NCBI GenBank assembly: GCA_043497085.1
Contig: JBIEKI010000001.1
DNA: 64,000 bases
Direction: 5' to 3' (one strand)
Origin: Thalassobacillus sp043497085
Lineage (GTDB): Bacteria; Bacillota; Bacilli; Bacillales; Halobacillaceae
The position numbers were made by a program, and so were the translations under genes. This document shows positions 33,217 through 40,963 of the stretch, in pieces. The first letter of the stretch is position 1, and every line of letters starts with the position of its first letter. The notes beneath the pieces were generated by a model. That model saw only the letters and a program-made list of their open reading frames with translations. It searched no databases and was not told where the DNA came from.

Positions 33217-33840
33217 ATGTATATCCCGAACCATTTCAAAGTTACAGATTTTGATGAAATAAGAGCATTTATTGAGAAGCACTCTTTTGGAACAATTGTA
33301 ACGTCAGATCAAGGGAACCCCATTGCTACTCATTTGCCTTTAGAATTACATAAACAAGGAGACGATTACTACATAACTGGACATATGGCTTATGGGAACG
33401 CTCAATGGAAAACATTGAGGGATGATAATGTCCTGGTCATGTACCAAGGTCCACATGCATACATCTCTTCATCCTGGTATACGGCTGAAGATGTCCCCAC
33501 CTGGAATTATCAGGCCGTTCATGTGTATGGAACAGCGAGTATTATGAGTGAAGAGGAATTGCAGGAGGACCTTATCCTGTTGCTGCAAAAGTATGAAAGC
33601 CACCGAAAACATCCAGTTTTATGGGAAAACCTTTCTGAACAAGCTAAAAAGCAAATCAAAGGCATCGTTGGATTTAAAGTGAAAGTGGAAGAAGTCCAGG
33701 CTGCTTATAAATTAAGTCAAAATCGAATGGAAGAGGACTATCACACGATCATCGATAATTTAGCTGAAGAAAAAGACTTTAACTCTCAGCAAATAGCGAG
33801 AGCGATGAAAAACAGGGAAACAAAAGGTGAACTTCCATAA
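33217..33840 (+). CDS. paiB: PaiB family FMN-binding transcriptional regulator
   Basis: 207 residues, full length for PaiB: MYIPNHFKVTDFDEIRAFIE start, SFGTIVTSDQGNPIATHLPL, AYGNAQWKTL, and SSSWYTAEDVPTWNYQAVHVYG in the split-barrel flavin-reductase-like fold. The C-terminal GIVGFKVKVEEVQAAYKLSQNR completes the family pattern. It pairs with PaiA as a regulator of protease and sporulation genes. CGAAAGGTGG precedes ATG. Confidence 0.94.
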   Translation: MYIPNHFKVTDFDEIRAFIEKHSFGTIVTSDQGNPIATHLPLELHKQGDDYYITGHMAYGNAQWKTLRDDNVLVMYQGPHAYISSSWYTAEDVPTWNYQAVHVYGTASIMSEEELQEDLILLLQKYESHRKHPVLWENLSEQAKKQIKGIVGFKVKVEEVQAAYKLSQNRMEEDYHTIIDNLAEEKDFNSQQIARAMKNRETKGELP

Positions 33841-33899
33841 AATTCAAATGGGTGAAGGGGAGTTATACAGGAGATGATTTTTGCAAAGGAGATGTCACT

Positions 33900-34460
33900 T
33901 TGATAACAAAAAAACAAAAGCTTCAATCAGAAACTGAACGATTAGTTTTAAGACCTTTACATAACAATGACTATGATCGGTGGGTAGAAGGGTTCCGCAA
34001 CAGGCTCCCTTCCCAGTATAAGTATGACGGCAACGGGATGGATGTGAGTGGATGGACACAGGAAAAGTTCAATGACGTTGTTTCAGAATTTCAAGAATTA
34101 GCTGATCAGGATGAAGTATATGTGTTTGGGGTTTTTCGGAAAGCGGATCACAAACACATCGGCAAGGTTGAGTTTAGTACGCTCATGAGAGAGGAGTTTC
34201 AATGGGGGCTTCTGGGATATAGGATTCACAACCAATTCTGGAGAAATGGCTACGGGAAAGAAGCGGTCAGGGAAGGGTTAAGTATCGCCTTCCATGATCT
34301 TGGATTCCATCGCATTGAAGCTCACATCAATGTAGATAATACACCCTCAATTCGGTTAGCTGAGGGTGCGGGAATGACTTATGAGTGTACAAGAAAGGGA
34401 TTTATTTATGAATACAATGCCTGGACGGACAATCTTGTGTATTACATGAATTCAAAGTGA
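33900..34460 (+). CDS. GNAT N-acetyltransferase (RimJ/RimL type)
   Basis: 186 residues: ETERLVLRPLHNNDYDRWVEGF at the N-terminus, the acetyl-CoA loop GLLGYRIHNQFWRNGYGKEAVREGL, and FHRIEAHINVDNTPSIRLAEGAGM. The start is TTG at 33900 with AAAGGAG 8 nt upstream; an in-frame GTG at 33852 lacks a site. It follows paiB at 59 nt and may belong to the same transcript. Its stop overlaps the longest possible reading frame of the next gene by 4 nt. Target unknown. Confidence 0.87.
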   Translation: MITKKQKLQSETERLVLRPLHNNDYDRWVEGFRNRLPSQYKYDGNGMDVSGWTQEKFNDVVSEFQELADQDEVYVFGVFRKADHKHIGKVEFSTLMREEFQWGLLGYRIHNQFWRNGYGKEAVREGLSIAFHDLGFHRIEAHINVDNTPSIRLAEGAGMTYECTRKGFIYEYNAWTDNLVYYMNSK

Positions 34461-34498
34461 TTAGTCATCAGGTATCGGAGGCGCCCGGGGGGGATAAA

Positions 34499-34927
34499 TT
34501 GCATCCAATTACAGTAATAGAAATTGCAGGGTCCACTATTTTGGTTGTTGTTATTTTTGTCATTGCACTCTTATTACCTAAGCAAATTAAAAAGCTTAGT
34601 TTAATTATCGCGTATTTATTAACTGCACTATTGCTATTATTTTTTACTCTTCGTCCTCACTGGGTTGATTATCAAGTCTCAAAAAAAATCGAACAACTAA
34701 ATCAATATCTAGCAGAAAAATATCCTAATCAAGAATGGACGATTAGCCGAAAAGAAGGCAGGCAATATAACCCTTATCACTTAGAAGTTAAATTTGAAAA
34801 TGAAAAAGATTGGACATATACATATGCAGTGGCAAATGTAAAAAATATTTGCCAAAGTGTCTGGACCCCGCCAGAGGGCAAGTTTCCTCAAGAAGGGAAG
34901 CATTATGAAAGTAACCACTGTGAGTAA
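34499..34927 (+). CDS. Small two-helix membrane protein, YfjL/DUF3139-like
   Basis: 142 residues from a TTG start chosen because a G7 run lies 5 nt upstream; a GTG at 34457 is also in frame. Two hydrophobic segments (about 10-28 and 36-54) precede a hydrophilic domain containing HWVDYQVSKKIEQLNQYLAEKYP and EWTISRKEGRQYNPYHLEVKF. That arrangement is seen in YfjL-like or DUF3139 Bacillus proteins. Function unknown. The gene is more A+T rich than its neighbours. Confidence 0.6.
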   Translation: MHPITVIEIAGSTILVVVIFVIALLLPKQIKKLSLIIAYLLTALLLLFFTLRPHWVDYQVSKKIEQLNQYLAEKYPNQEWTISRKEGRQYNPYHLEVKFENEKDWTYTYAVANVKNICQSVWTPPEGKFPQEGKHYESNHCE

Positions 34928-35073
34928 ATCATAATTTTTCCTCAACAAACAATGTGAAGAAAAAGATTCTCTAAAGGTATCTAGATTTGGAGCTTCCGGT
35001 TAAGAAGGATTTAACGTCCATTTTATTGAAATCTTTATTATTTAGCTTATATACAAAATGGGAGGAAGATTTA

Positions 35074-35556
35074 ATGACTATTAAAACAGCTGATTTATGC
35101 GACGAGTATCCTGAAAAGCTAAGCATTGTCGATCCGTCTTTTTCAAGTTTTGGTAAAAAGAAAAGCTTTTTTGGCCCTATTTACACCGTTAAGGTAAAAG
35201 ACGATAATGTCCTCGTCAGAGAGGCATTAGAAACCATTCCTCCTGGACACGTGTTAGTGGTCGATGGAGCGGCTTCAAAAAATTGCGCTCTGATGGGTGG
35301 TAACCTGGCTGAAATAGCGGCAGAAAGAGGATTAGCCGGGGTTATTATCAATGGGTATATTCGAGATTTACTCGAAGTATGTGAAACCGATACTGGCGTA
35401 ATCGCCTTAGGCACCATCCCTTTGAAAAGCAAAAAAGAAGGAAAAGGAGAGAAAAATATCACATTGGAGTTCGGTAATACTGCGTGGAATCCGGGCGATT
35501 ATGTTTATGTGGACGAAGACGGCATAGTTGTATCAACTGAAAAGTTGGAAAGTTAA
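35074..35556 (+). CDS. RraA-like protein / HMG aldolase family
   Basis: 160 residues from ATG with GGGAGGAAG upstream. RraA fold: TADLCDEYPEKL at the start, PPGHVLVVDGAASKNCALMGGNLAEIAAERG (about 60-90), and GVIINGYIRDLLEV, where Arg-Asp is the substrate/metal pair in 4-hydroxy-4-methyl-2-oxoglutarate aldolases. Proteins of this length are either RNase E inhibitors (RraA) or aldolase/oxaloacetate decarboxylases. Bacillaceae lack RNase E, so the enzymatic role is more likely. Followed by a terminator. Confidence 0.85.
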   Translation: MTIKTADLCDEYPEKLSIVDPSFSSFGKKKSFFGPIYTVKVKDDNVLVREALETIPPGHVLVVDGAASKNCALMGGNLAEIAAERGLAGVIINGYIRDLLEVCETDTGVIALGTIPLKSKKEGKGEKNITLEFGNTAWNPGDYVYVDEDGIVVSTEKLES

Positions 35557-35604
35557 TAAGTTAAAAATTAAAAATTTTAACAAATGACTTGTTTCAATGG
35601 AATT

Positions 35605-35642
35605 AAAAAGGGAGCTTCTCTACTCAGGAAGTTCCCTTTTTT
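35605..35642 (+). terminator. Terminator of the RraA-like gene
   Basis: AAAAGGGAGCTTC / GGAAGTTCCCTTTT stem with a T run. Confidence 0.85.
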
Positions 35643-35827
35643 AACTTTATAAATTAAGAAGCAATAATAGGTTGCTTTACGTTAAAAGGGCGTCCGACGG
35701 TAAGAGGAATCATATGGCTAAATAAATGGTAAAAACCTAATGCCTACCTCTGCCATACATAAAGACCACTATTTGTATCATTATAAACATGGAAAGACAA
35801 AAGCTAAAATAGAAAGGATACGATCAT

Positions 35828-36106
35828 ATGGATGAGAAGAAAAAGACATCAAAAAGGCGGAAATTAGAAGTCGAAACAAGGGACAACAAAGAAGTAGAGC
35901 TTGAAACAGGCCATCCAGGACTGGAGGAGTACAGTGTTCAAAACGATACCTTTGCCCCTGGAGAAAATGATTATTTAAATGAACATCCTAATGATTTTGA
36001 TGCCAGTGAAGAAAATGGGGAAGAGTTTTCGGAGGAGCTGGCTGATGGCGGCGAACGAGACGAATTTGCAAGCAGACAAACGGGAAATAACTTCGGCGGC
36101 CTATAA
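35828..36106 (+). CDS. Small acidic, probably disordered hypothetical protein
   Basis: 92 residues, starting with basic DEKKKTSKRRKLEVE and then strongly acidic (ENGEEFSEELADGGERDEF). No hydrophobic core, no cysteine, no recognisable domain. GAAAGGATACGATCAT lies before the ATG. Such small charged proteins are often spore or stress proteins in Bacillaceae, but nothing in the sequence proves it here. It converges with sspH across a shared terminator. Confidence 0.6.
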   Translation: MDEKKKTSKRRKLEVETRDNKEVELETGHPGLEEYSVQNDTFAPGENDYLNEHPNDFDASEENGEEFSEELADGGERDEFASRQTGNNFGGL

Positions 36107-36118
36107 CTGAAGACAGAA

Positions 36119-36152
36119 AAAAGAACCCGCCGCGTAAGGTGGTGGGTTCTAA
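36119..36152. terminator. Bidirectional terminator between the acidic-protein gene and sspH
   Basis: AGAACCCGCCGC / GGTGGTGGGTTCT stem with flanking A and T runs. Confidence 0.85.
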
Positions 36153-36158
36153 TTCTTA

Positions 36159-36335
36159 CTATTCCTGTAAACTGTCTACAGGAACACTTTGTTTTTGTTC
36201 TGGATTGTTAAGAGGATGGATGGTAGCTGTGCCGCTTGTTTCGTCGACGTGTTCGATGTAGACGCTTTCTCCGTTATAGGTCACCTGAACCATATCGGAC
36301 GAGAAAGCAATATCCTGTGCTCGTTGGGCGTTAAT
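36159..36335 (-). CDS. sspH: H-type small acid-soluble spore protein, apparent ATT start
   Basis: 58 residues matching SspH: NAQRAQDIAFSSDMVQVTYNG, VYIEHVDETSGTATIHPL, VPVDSL. It is a minor spore-core DNA-associated protein made in the forespore. Relatives begin MN(I/A)QRAQ. In this gene the codon at that Met is ATT, and AAAGGAGG sits exactly 8 nt before it. The only alternative in frame, GTG three codons earlier, overlaps the ribosome binding site itself. I therefore place the start at the non-canonical ATT. Confidence 0.85.
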   Translation of the reverse strand: MNAQRAQDIAFSSDMVQVTYNGESVYIEHVDETSGTATIHPLNNPEQKQSVPVDSLQE

Positions 36336-36433
36336 CGTAATCACCTCCTTTAAAGTCAGCGATAATCATACTATTTGTTTTCCATCGATAAGATATACTC
36401 GTATTGTTAAAGGGATAGATTATAGCCCGGGAC

Positions 36434-36446
36434 TTGGCGGTGCCAA
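36434..36446. promoter_or_regulatory. 13-bp palindrome between sspH and the symporter
   Basis: TTGGC GGT GCCAA, a perfect inverted repeat about 35 bp upstream of the TTGACT -35-like hexamer (36476-36481) of the symporter gene. Possible operator; regulator unknown. Confidence 0.3.
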
Positions 36447-36559
36447 CGCAACCTGCAGGAAATAAGTCCTTTGTTTTGACTTTTATCCCCTGTTTTAGTA
36501 AGTTATTATAAAATTCCGATAAGTAAAATAGGATTTATACGATTGAGGGGGGAAGAGGT

Positions 36560-37777
36560 ATTAAAACACTTTGGAAGCGATATAGAGATGTATCGCTGAT
36601 CGTAAAAATAACAATTGCTCTTACTCTGGGTATTATCGCAGGGATTATTTTCGGCGAAGATACGAGCGTGCTGGCACCTTTTGGCGATTTACTGCTTCGG
36701 TTATTGCAATTTATCATTATTCCATTGATTTTATTTACATTAATCGTAGGGGTGAACCAGACGCGACTGGCTAATTTGAGCAGGATGGGCGGTAAAGTAT
36801 TCCTCTACTACGTTATTACTTCTGCTCTTGCGCTGATCGTCGGTTTGACTATCGCGAGCATCATGAAACCTGGCGAAGGAATTACACAGCAGACCGATCA
36901 GACAGTAGATGCCGGTGAACATCCTGGCGTAGCGAGTGTGCTGCTGAATATTGTACCGGAAAATATCGTAACCGCGTTCAGTGAAATGAATTTGCTCGGC
37001 ATCATTTTCACGGCCATTGCGTTCGGAATCGCGATTTCAGCATTAAGGGGATCAACAGAGCACGGAGCTCTTGGGGAGCATGTCTATAAGATGGCCGATG
37101 GATTGAACGAAGCTACGTTCAAAATTATGCATGTGATCCTGCAGTATGTACCAGTAGGTATTTTTGCTATCATTGCACAAACAGTTGGCAATCAGGGGAT
37201 GAACACGATTTTAGAACTGGGAAACATGATTGGGGTTCTCTATATAGCGATCATCGTGCAGATAGTTATTTACATTTTACTGATGCTGCTGTTCAAAGTA
37301 AGCCCCGGCAATTTCTTTGCTCAAGCCCGGACTCCGATGATTACCGCTTTCGTCACCCAAAGCAGCTCCGGAACCTTGCCGCTTACGTTGAATGCCGCTA
37401 AAAACCTCGGTATCTCGAAAAGCTTATATGGCTTCAGCTTACCGCTTGGCGCCACCATCAATATGGATGGCGCTGCGATTCGGATCGCTGTTTCTGCTGT
37501 ATTTGCTGCCAATTATACGGGGACTGAACTAGGCCTCGGCGAAATGCTGGCCATCGTCATTGTCGGTACACTTGCCTCGATCGGAACGGCAGGAGTTCCA
37601 GGGGCAGGGATTGTCATGATTGCTACTGTGTTCACCCAGGTCGGCTTGCCGATGGAAGTCGTCGCATTACTTACATCGATCGATGCCCTTGTAGGCATGG
37701 GAGCAACAGCCTTGAACGTAACAGGGGATTTGGCCGGAACATCAATTATAGATAAGACAGAAAAAGAAGAAAGTTAA
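36560..37777 (+). CDS. Dicarboxylate/amino acid:cation symporter (DAACS family), apparent ATT start
   Basis: 405 residues with eight membrane helices and two re-entrant hairpins of the GltP/DctA fold. Signatures: TQSSSGTLPLTLNAAKNLG (first hairpin), GATINMDGAAIRIAV (the NMDGT-type motif with Ala for Thr) and GVPGAGIVMIATVFTQVGLP (second hairpin). It takes up glutamate, aspartate, serine/threonine or C4-dicarboxylates with Na+ or H+. Coding similarity begins at IKTLWKRYRDVSLIVK, where homologues have MK(T/K)LWK. That first codon is ATT, 7 nt after a GGGGGG run. The first canonical start (GTG 36668) would delete the first helix. Confidence 0.88.
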   Translation: MKTLWKRYRDVSLIVKITIALTLGIIAGIIFGEDTSVLAPFGDLLLRLLQFIIIPLILFTLIVGVNQTRLANLSRMGGKVFLYYVITSALALIVGLTIASIMKPGEGITQQTDQTVDAGEHPGVASVLLNIVPENIVTAFSEMNLLGIIFTAIAFGIAISALRGSTEHGALGEHVYKMADGLNEATFKIMHVILQYVPVGIFAIIAQTVGNQGMNTILELGNMIGVLYIAIIVQIVIYILLMLLFKVSPGNFFAQARTPMITAFVTQSSSGTLPLTLNAAKNLGISKSLYGFSLPLGATINMDGAAIRIAVSAVFAANYTGTELGLGEMLAIVIVGTLASIGTAGVPGAGIVMIATVFTQVGLPMEVVALLTSIDALVGMGATALNVTGDLAGTSIIDKTEKEES

Positions 37778-37780
37778 GGG

Positions 37781-37806
37781 AAAGACCGGTTTTTTCCGGT
37801 CTTTTT
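37781..37806 (+). terminator. Terminator of the symporter gene
   Basis: AAAGACCGG / CCGGTCTTT stem with a 6-nt T loop and a T tail. Confidence 0.9.
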
Positions 37807-37908
37807 GTATGTACGAATTTTACTAAGTTCTACCACAATTTTCAGAATACGGACAAAAAAATAGCGAAATTAAGGAACTTTTGTAAATAGAGGGAAGGAG
37901 GTGAACGT

Positions 37909-38880
37909 ATGCGCACAAGACCATTATTATACGTATCTCTAATGGTACTGGCGGTATTTTTCCTTCCAGCCGACACGTTTGCGAATAATGGAATTACTCC
38001 TGAACAGGCATCGCCACAGGCTGATGTAGACATAGAATCATCGAACCCTGTCGCTGAAGAGGCTTCGGAGAAAGGCGAAGAAACTTCTCAAGCTGCTAAA
38101 GAACAAGCAGCGGAGAAGGGAAGCCAAGCCTCTGAGACTGCTGAAGAAGCTTCTAATCATGGAAAGCAAATCTCTCAAGAGACGACAGGTAAAAATATGC
38201 AACCAAATAAAGAAAGCGAACCTGTAGAACCTGCCAAAGATAAAGCTTCAACGTTGCCACCTCAGGCAAGTGACAAAGCTTCTGAACTGACAAACGAGCT
38301 AAAGAGGAAGTCAGCTTCTAAGAAGGAAGCAGTCAGGAAACAAGTTGAAGATAAACCGCAGGATGAAAAGGGGAGGTCAAAACGTTCGGTAGAAAATAGC
38401 TCGGGCAAAGGTAATGAGCAACCTGCAGAAACAGACAAACATAAAAATGATAGCTCTGCTGATGACCAAGCTGATAAAAAAGAGGATTTGCAGCCAGTAG
38501 AAGCTGAAATCGAGTCAACGAACGAAAAAGTTGAGACTTCAGCAGCCGATTCAGGAGAGGCGAAAACTCAAAAAAATAGTACAGCGAATAAACAGCAACC
38601 GAAAAAACAAGAACAAGAAGAGCCGGCACCACTTCCAGAGCCGAGGAAAGATCCAATCGCTCAGATACATATGACCAAACCAGCTTCGTTCCCGTCACCA
38701 GTATCTTCGAGCGGAGGGGACTTTGGAGGCCAGACCACTTTTTCTTTGATAAAAGGAAACCTGCCAGGTTCTTTCCTGTTTTTTGCCTCAAATTCGCAAA
38801 CAATCGGTATAAGATCTGAGTTTCTCACAGATCAATGGGTGAATGCACCGCCAGCAGAACCACCGAAAAACGCTTCTTAA
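37909..38880 (+). CDS. Secreted low-complexity Lys/Glu/Ala/Ser-rich protein
   Basis: 323 residues: signal peptide (RTRPLLYVSLMVLAVFFLPADTFA), then about 220 residues of low-complexity charged sequence rich in Ala, Glu, Lys, Ser and Gln (EEASEKGEETSQAAKEQAAE). A less repetitive C-terminal region of about 80 residues ends it, with SPVSSSGGDFGGQTTFSLIKG. No sorting signal or lipobox, so secreted or loosely wall-bound. No family recognised. A GGAAGGAGGTG site precedes the ATG. Another secreted repeat protein follows 55 nt downstream with its own AAGGAGCG, so the two may be co-expressed. Confidence 0.7.
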   Translation: MRTRPLLYVSLMVLAVFFLPADTFANNGITPEQASPQADVDIESSNPVAEEASEKGEETSQAAKEQAAEKGSQASETAEEASNHGKQISQETTGKNMQPNKESEPVEPAKDKASTLPPQASDKASELTNELKRKSASKKEAVRKQVEDKPQDEKGRSKRSVENSSGKGNEQPAETDKHKNDSSADDQADKKEDLQPVEAEIESTNEKVETSAADSGEAKTQKNSTANKQQPKKQEQEEPAPLPEPRKDPIAQIHMTKPASFPSPVSSSGGDFGGQTTFSLIKGNLPGSFLFFASNSQTIGIRSEFLTDQWVNAPPAEPPKNAS

Positions 38881-38935
38881 TTTTATAAAAGTATCGAAAT
38901 TGCAGTACTAATAAAAATTAAGGAGCGATTTAAAA

Positions 38936-40006
38936 ATGAAAAACACATGGTTCAAATCTCTAGTATTTGCAGGAACATTGACAATCGGAGCATTCGTTGG
39001 AGTCCAATCCACAGACGCAGCATCTTCCAATGCAGAAAAAACAGTAAAAATTGCAGAAAAACAAGAAGTAGCAGCTGAGAAAAAGACAGAATTAAAAGCG
39101 AATGCAAAAGCTTCTGCTAAATCTGACGTAGCTGCTGAAGTTACTGTTCAAGCGGAAGAAAAAGTAAATAAATCTAAAGAAAACAAAGCAAACGCTCAAG
39201 CTTCAGCTAATGCAAGTGCCACAGCAAAAGAAAATGCATCAGAGAACTCTGCGGTTCTAGCTGGAGAAGTTGAGGAAACAACTGAATCTGGCGAAGTAAA
39301 AGAAGAAGCGGTAGAAGTTGAAAAAGAAAAAACTACTTTAGAAGATTCCACAGAAGAAGTTGACGCAGGCGTAGAAAGCGAAGAAGCAACTGAGGAAGCA
39401 GCAGACGAAGCACAAGAAGAAGTAAACAAGTCTCAAGAAAACAAAGCTAAGTCTCAAGCAGCAGCAAATGCCAGCGCAACAGCGAAAGAACACGCTTCTG
39501 AAAACTCTGCAGTTCTAGCCGGAGAAGTTGAAGAAACAACTGAATCTGGTGAATCAACAGAAGACGAAGGTACAGAAGAAGAGACTGAAGCTGATGAAAA
39601 TGAAGAAACTGTAGAAGAAGAAACAACTGAAGAAGGTACAGAAGAAGATGTAGAAGTTGACGAGAAAACAACAACAGAAGAAGAGTCTACAGAAGAAGTT
39701 GAGTTAGACGAAAATAGCGAAGAAACAACAGAGGAAGCACAAGAAGAAGTAAATAAGTCTGAAGTTAACAAAGTAAACGCACAAGCATCTGCTAACGCAA
39801 GCGCAACAGCAAAAGAGCATGCTTCTGAAAATTCTGCAGTACTAGCAGTGGATGTAGAAGAGGAAGCTAAGGAAGAAGAATCTGTTGAAACCGAAGAAGA
39901 AGTGGAAGTAGACGAAGAAAACGAAGAAGCAGTTGAGGAAGAAGAACCAACAGAAGAAGATGAGGAAACAGTACAAGTTTCTGTAAATGCTACAGTAGAA
40001 GAATAA
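38936..40006 (+). CDS. Secreted very acidic protein with three repeats
   Basis: 356 residues: signal peptide (about 1-29, cleaved near TDAAS), an Ala/Lys-rich region, and then three copies of a block of about 40 residues. They begin at VNKSKEN (77), VNKSQEN (163) and VNKSEVN (272). Each block continues NASATAKE(N/H)ASENSAVLA before acidic spacers made almost only of Glu, Thr, Val and Asp. No wall anchor or lipobox. The net charge is extremely negative, as in secreted proteins of halophiles. Function unknown; I do not recognise a family. A terminator follows. Confidence 0.75.
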   Translation: MKNTWFKSLVFAGTLTIGAFVGVQSTDAASSNAEKTVKIAEKQEVAAEKKTELKANAKASAKSDVAAEVTVQAEEKVNKSKENKANAQASANASATAKENASENSAVLAGEVEETTESGEVKEEAVEVEKEKTTLEDSTEEVDAGVESEEATEEAADEAQEEVNKSQENKAKSQAAANASATAKEHASENSAVLAGEVEETTESGESTEDEGTEEETEADENEETVEEETTEEGTEEDVEVDEKTTTEEESTEEVELDENSEETTEEAQEEVNKSEVNKVNAQASANASATAKEHASENSAVLAVDVEEEAKEEESVETEEEVEVDEENEEAVEEEEPTEEDEETVQVSVNATVEE

Positions 40007-40017
40007 TGATTAAATGA

Positions 40018-40048
40018 GAAGCCGGGTGTTTCCCGGCTTCCTTTTTTA
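40018..40048 (+). terminator. Terminator of the acidic repeat protein gene
   Basis: GAAGCCGGG / CCCGGCTTC stem with a 5-nt loop and T run. Confidence 0.92.
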
Positions 40049-40098
40049 TTGAAGATTGTATCTCCTCTTTTTTGGGGTTATGGAAGAACTTACGTGCA

Positions 40099-40166
40099 TT
40101 AAGTCAGCACACCCCCGCGTTAAGACAGACCCCTCCCTCCCCTAAGATAAACCACGACTTCTTACA
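40099..40166. repeat. Degenerate 21-bp periodic array, about 3-4 units (array 4)
   Basis: (T/C)TAAG/TTAC cores recur at 40099, 40120, 40142 and 40162 (spacing 21, 22, 20) in a C-rich tract downstream of a terminator. On the minus strand the frame reads LGEGGVC, LNAGVC, LNARKF at heptad spacing, with a stop codon inside. Less regular than arrays 1 and 3. Confidence 0.5.
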
Positions 40167-40275
40167 CATCCCCATTAGGTTGAAAGTCCAATTTTGTGTC
40201 AATTACGTTTACTAGCTCCATATATCGTAAAAAGTTACATATCATGAAATTTTTACAAAAAGGAGCGATGTGCCG

Positions 40276-40929
40276 ATGAAGCGTTGGTTGTTTCTCATGC
40301 TTTCCATTATGATGATCGCGGTATTAGCTGCATGCGGCGGCAACAATGAAAGCGGTGAAGACATGGAAAATAAGGAAAACACAGAAGAGAATAACCAGGA
40401 TCAGAGCAGCAAGGAAAATAAGGAAAACGAAGATAGTAAGAGTAATGAGGATAAAAGCGCAGAAACACAAGAGGTTACCGTGGATTTGAAAGATACGGAT
40501 GATAATAATATTGGCACCGCTAAATTGACTCAGCAAGAGGACGGCGTGCTGATCAACCTGGATGCATCTGAACTTCCACCGGGTGAACATGGGTTCCATA
40601 TCCATGAGACAGGAACCTGTGAGCCGCCTGAGTTTAAATCAGCTGGTGGCCACTTCAACCCTGAAGGTGTCAGCCATGGAAAAAACAGTGAAGATGGGCC
40701 ACATGCGGGCGATCTGCCGAACATTAATGTAGGTGGCGACGAGTCCATCCAAAAGGAAATCCTGGCGGAAAACGTAACTATGAAAAAAGGGGAAGATAAT
40801 TCCCTATTAAAAGAAGAAGGAACAGCATTGATGATTCACGCGAAGCCAGACGACAATGAATCCCAGCCATCTGGTGATGCAGGTGTACGAATTGCCTGCG
40901 GGGAAATCAATGATAGCTTGCTAAAATAA
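40276..40929 (+). CDS. sodC: Cu/Zn superoxide dismutase lipoprotein
   Basis: 217 residues: lipoprotein signal with LAAC lipobox (Cys20), an Asn/Glu/Lys-rich linker of about 45 residues, then a SodC domain. Metal ligands are all visible: HGFHIHETG (two Cu His), GGHFNP (bridging His), SHGKN and HAGDLPN (Zn His, His, Asp), and ALMIHAKPDD (Cu His). GDAGVRIACG holds the active-site Arg and disulfide Cys. It converts superoxide to peroxide on the outer membrane face. B. subtilis YojM is reported to lack Cu ligands; this one does not. ATG 10 nt from AAGGAG. Confidence 0.92.
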   Translation: MKRWLFLMLSIMMIAVLAACGGNNESGEDMENKENTEENNQDQSSKENKENEDSKSNEDKSAETQEVTVDLKDTDDNNIGTAKLTQQEDGVLINLDASELPPGEHGFHIHETGTCEPPEFKSAGGHFNPEGVSHGKNSEDGPHAGDLPNINVGGDESIQKEILAENVTMKKGEDNSLLKEEGTALMIHAKPDDNESQPSGDAGVRIACGEINDSLLK

Positions 40930-40931
40930 GC

Positions 40932-40963
40932 AAAAAGGACTCCTGACGCTGGAGTCCTTTTTT
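40932..40963. terminator. Bidirectional terminator between sodC and the FUSC gene
   Basis: AAAAAGGACTCC / GGAGTCCTTTTTT stem with a 7-nt loop. Confidence 0.92.

Noticed and set aside
39196..39771. Ser/Val-rich minus-strand frames opposite the acidic repeat protein
   Set aside because: Mirror images of the GAA/ACA codon-rich repeats, a known artefact of low-complexity coding DNA.
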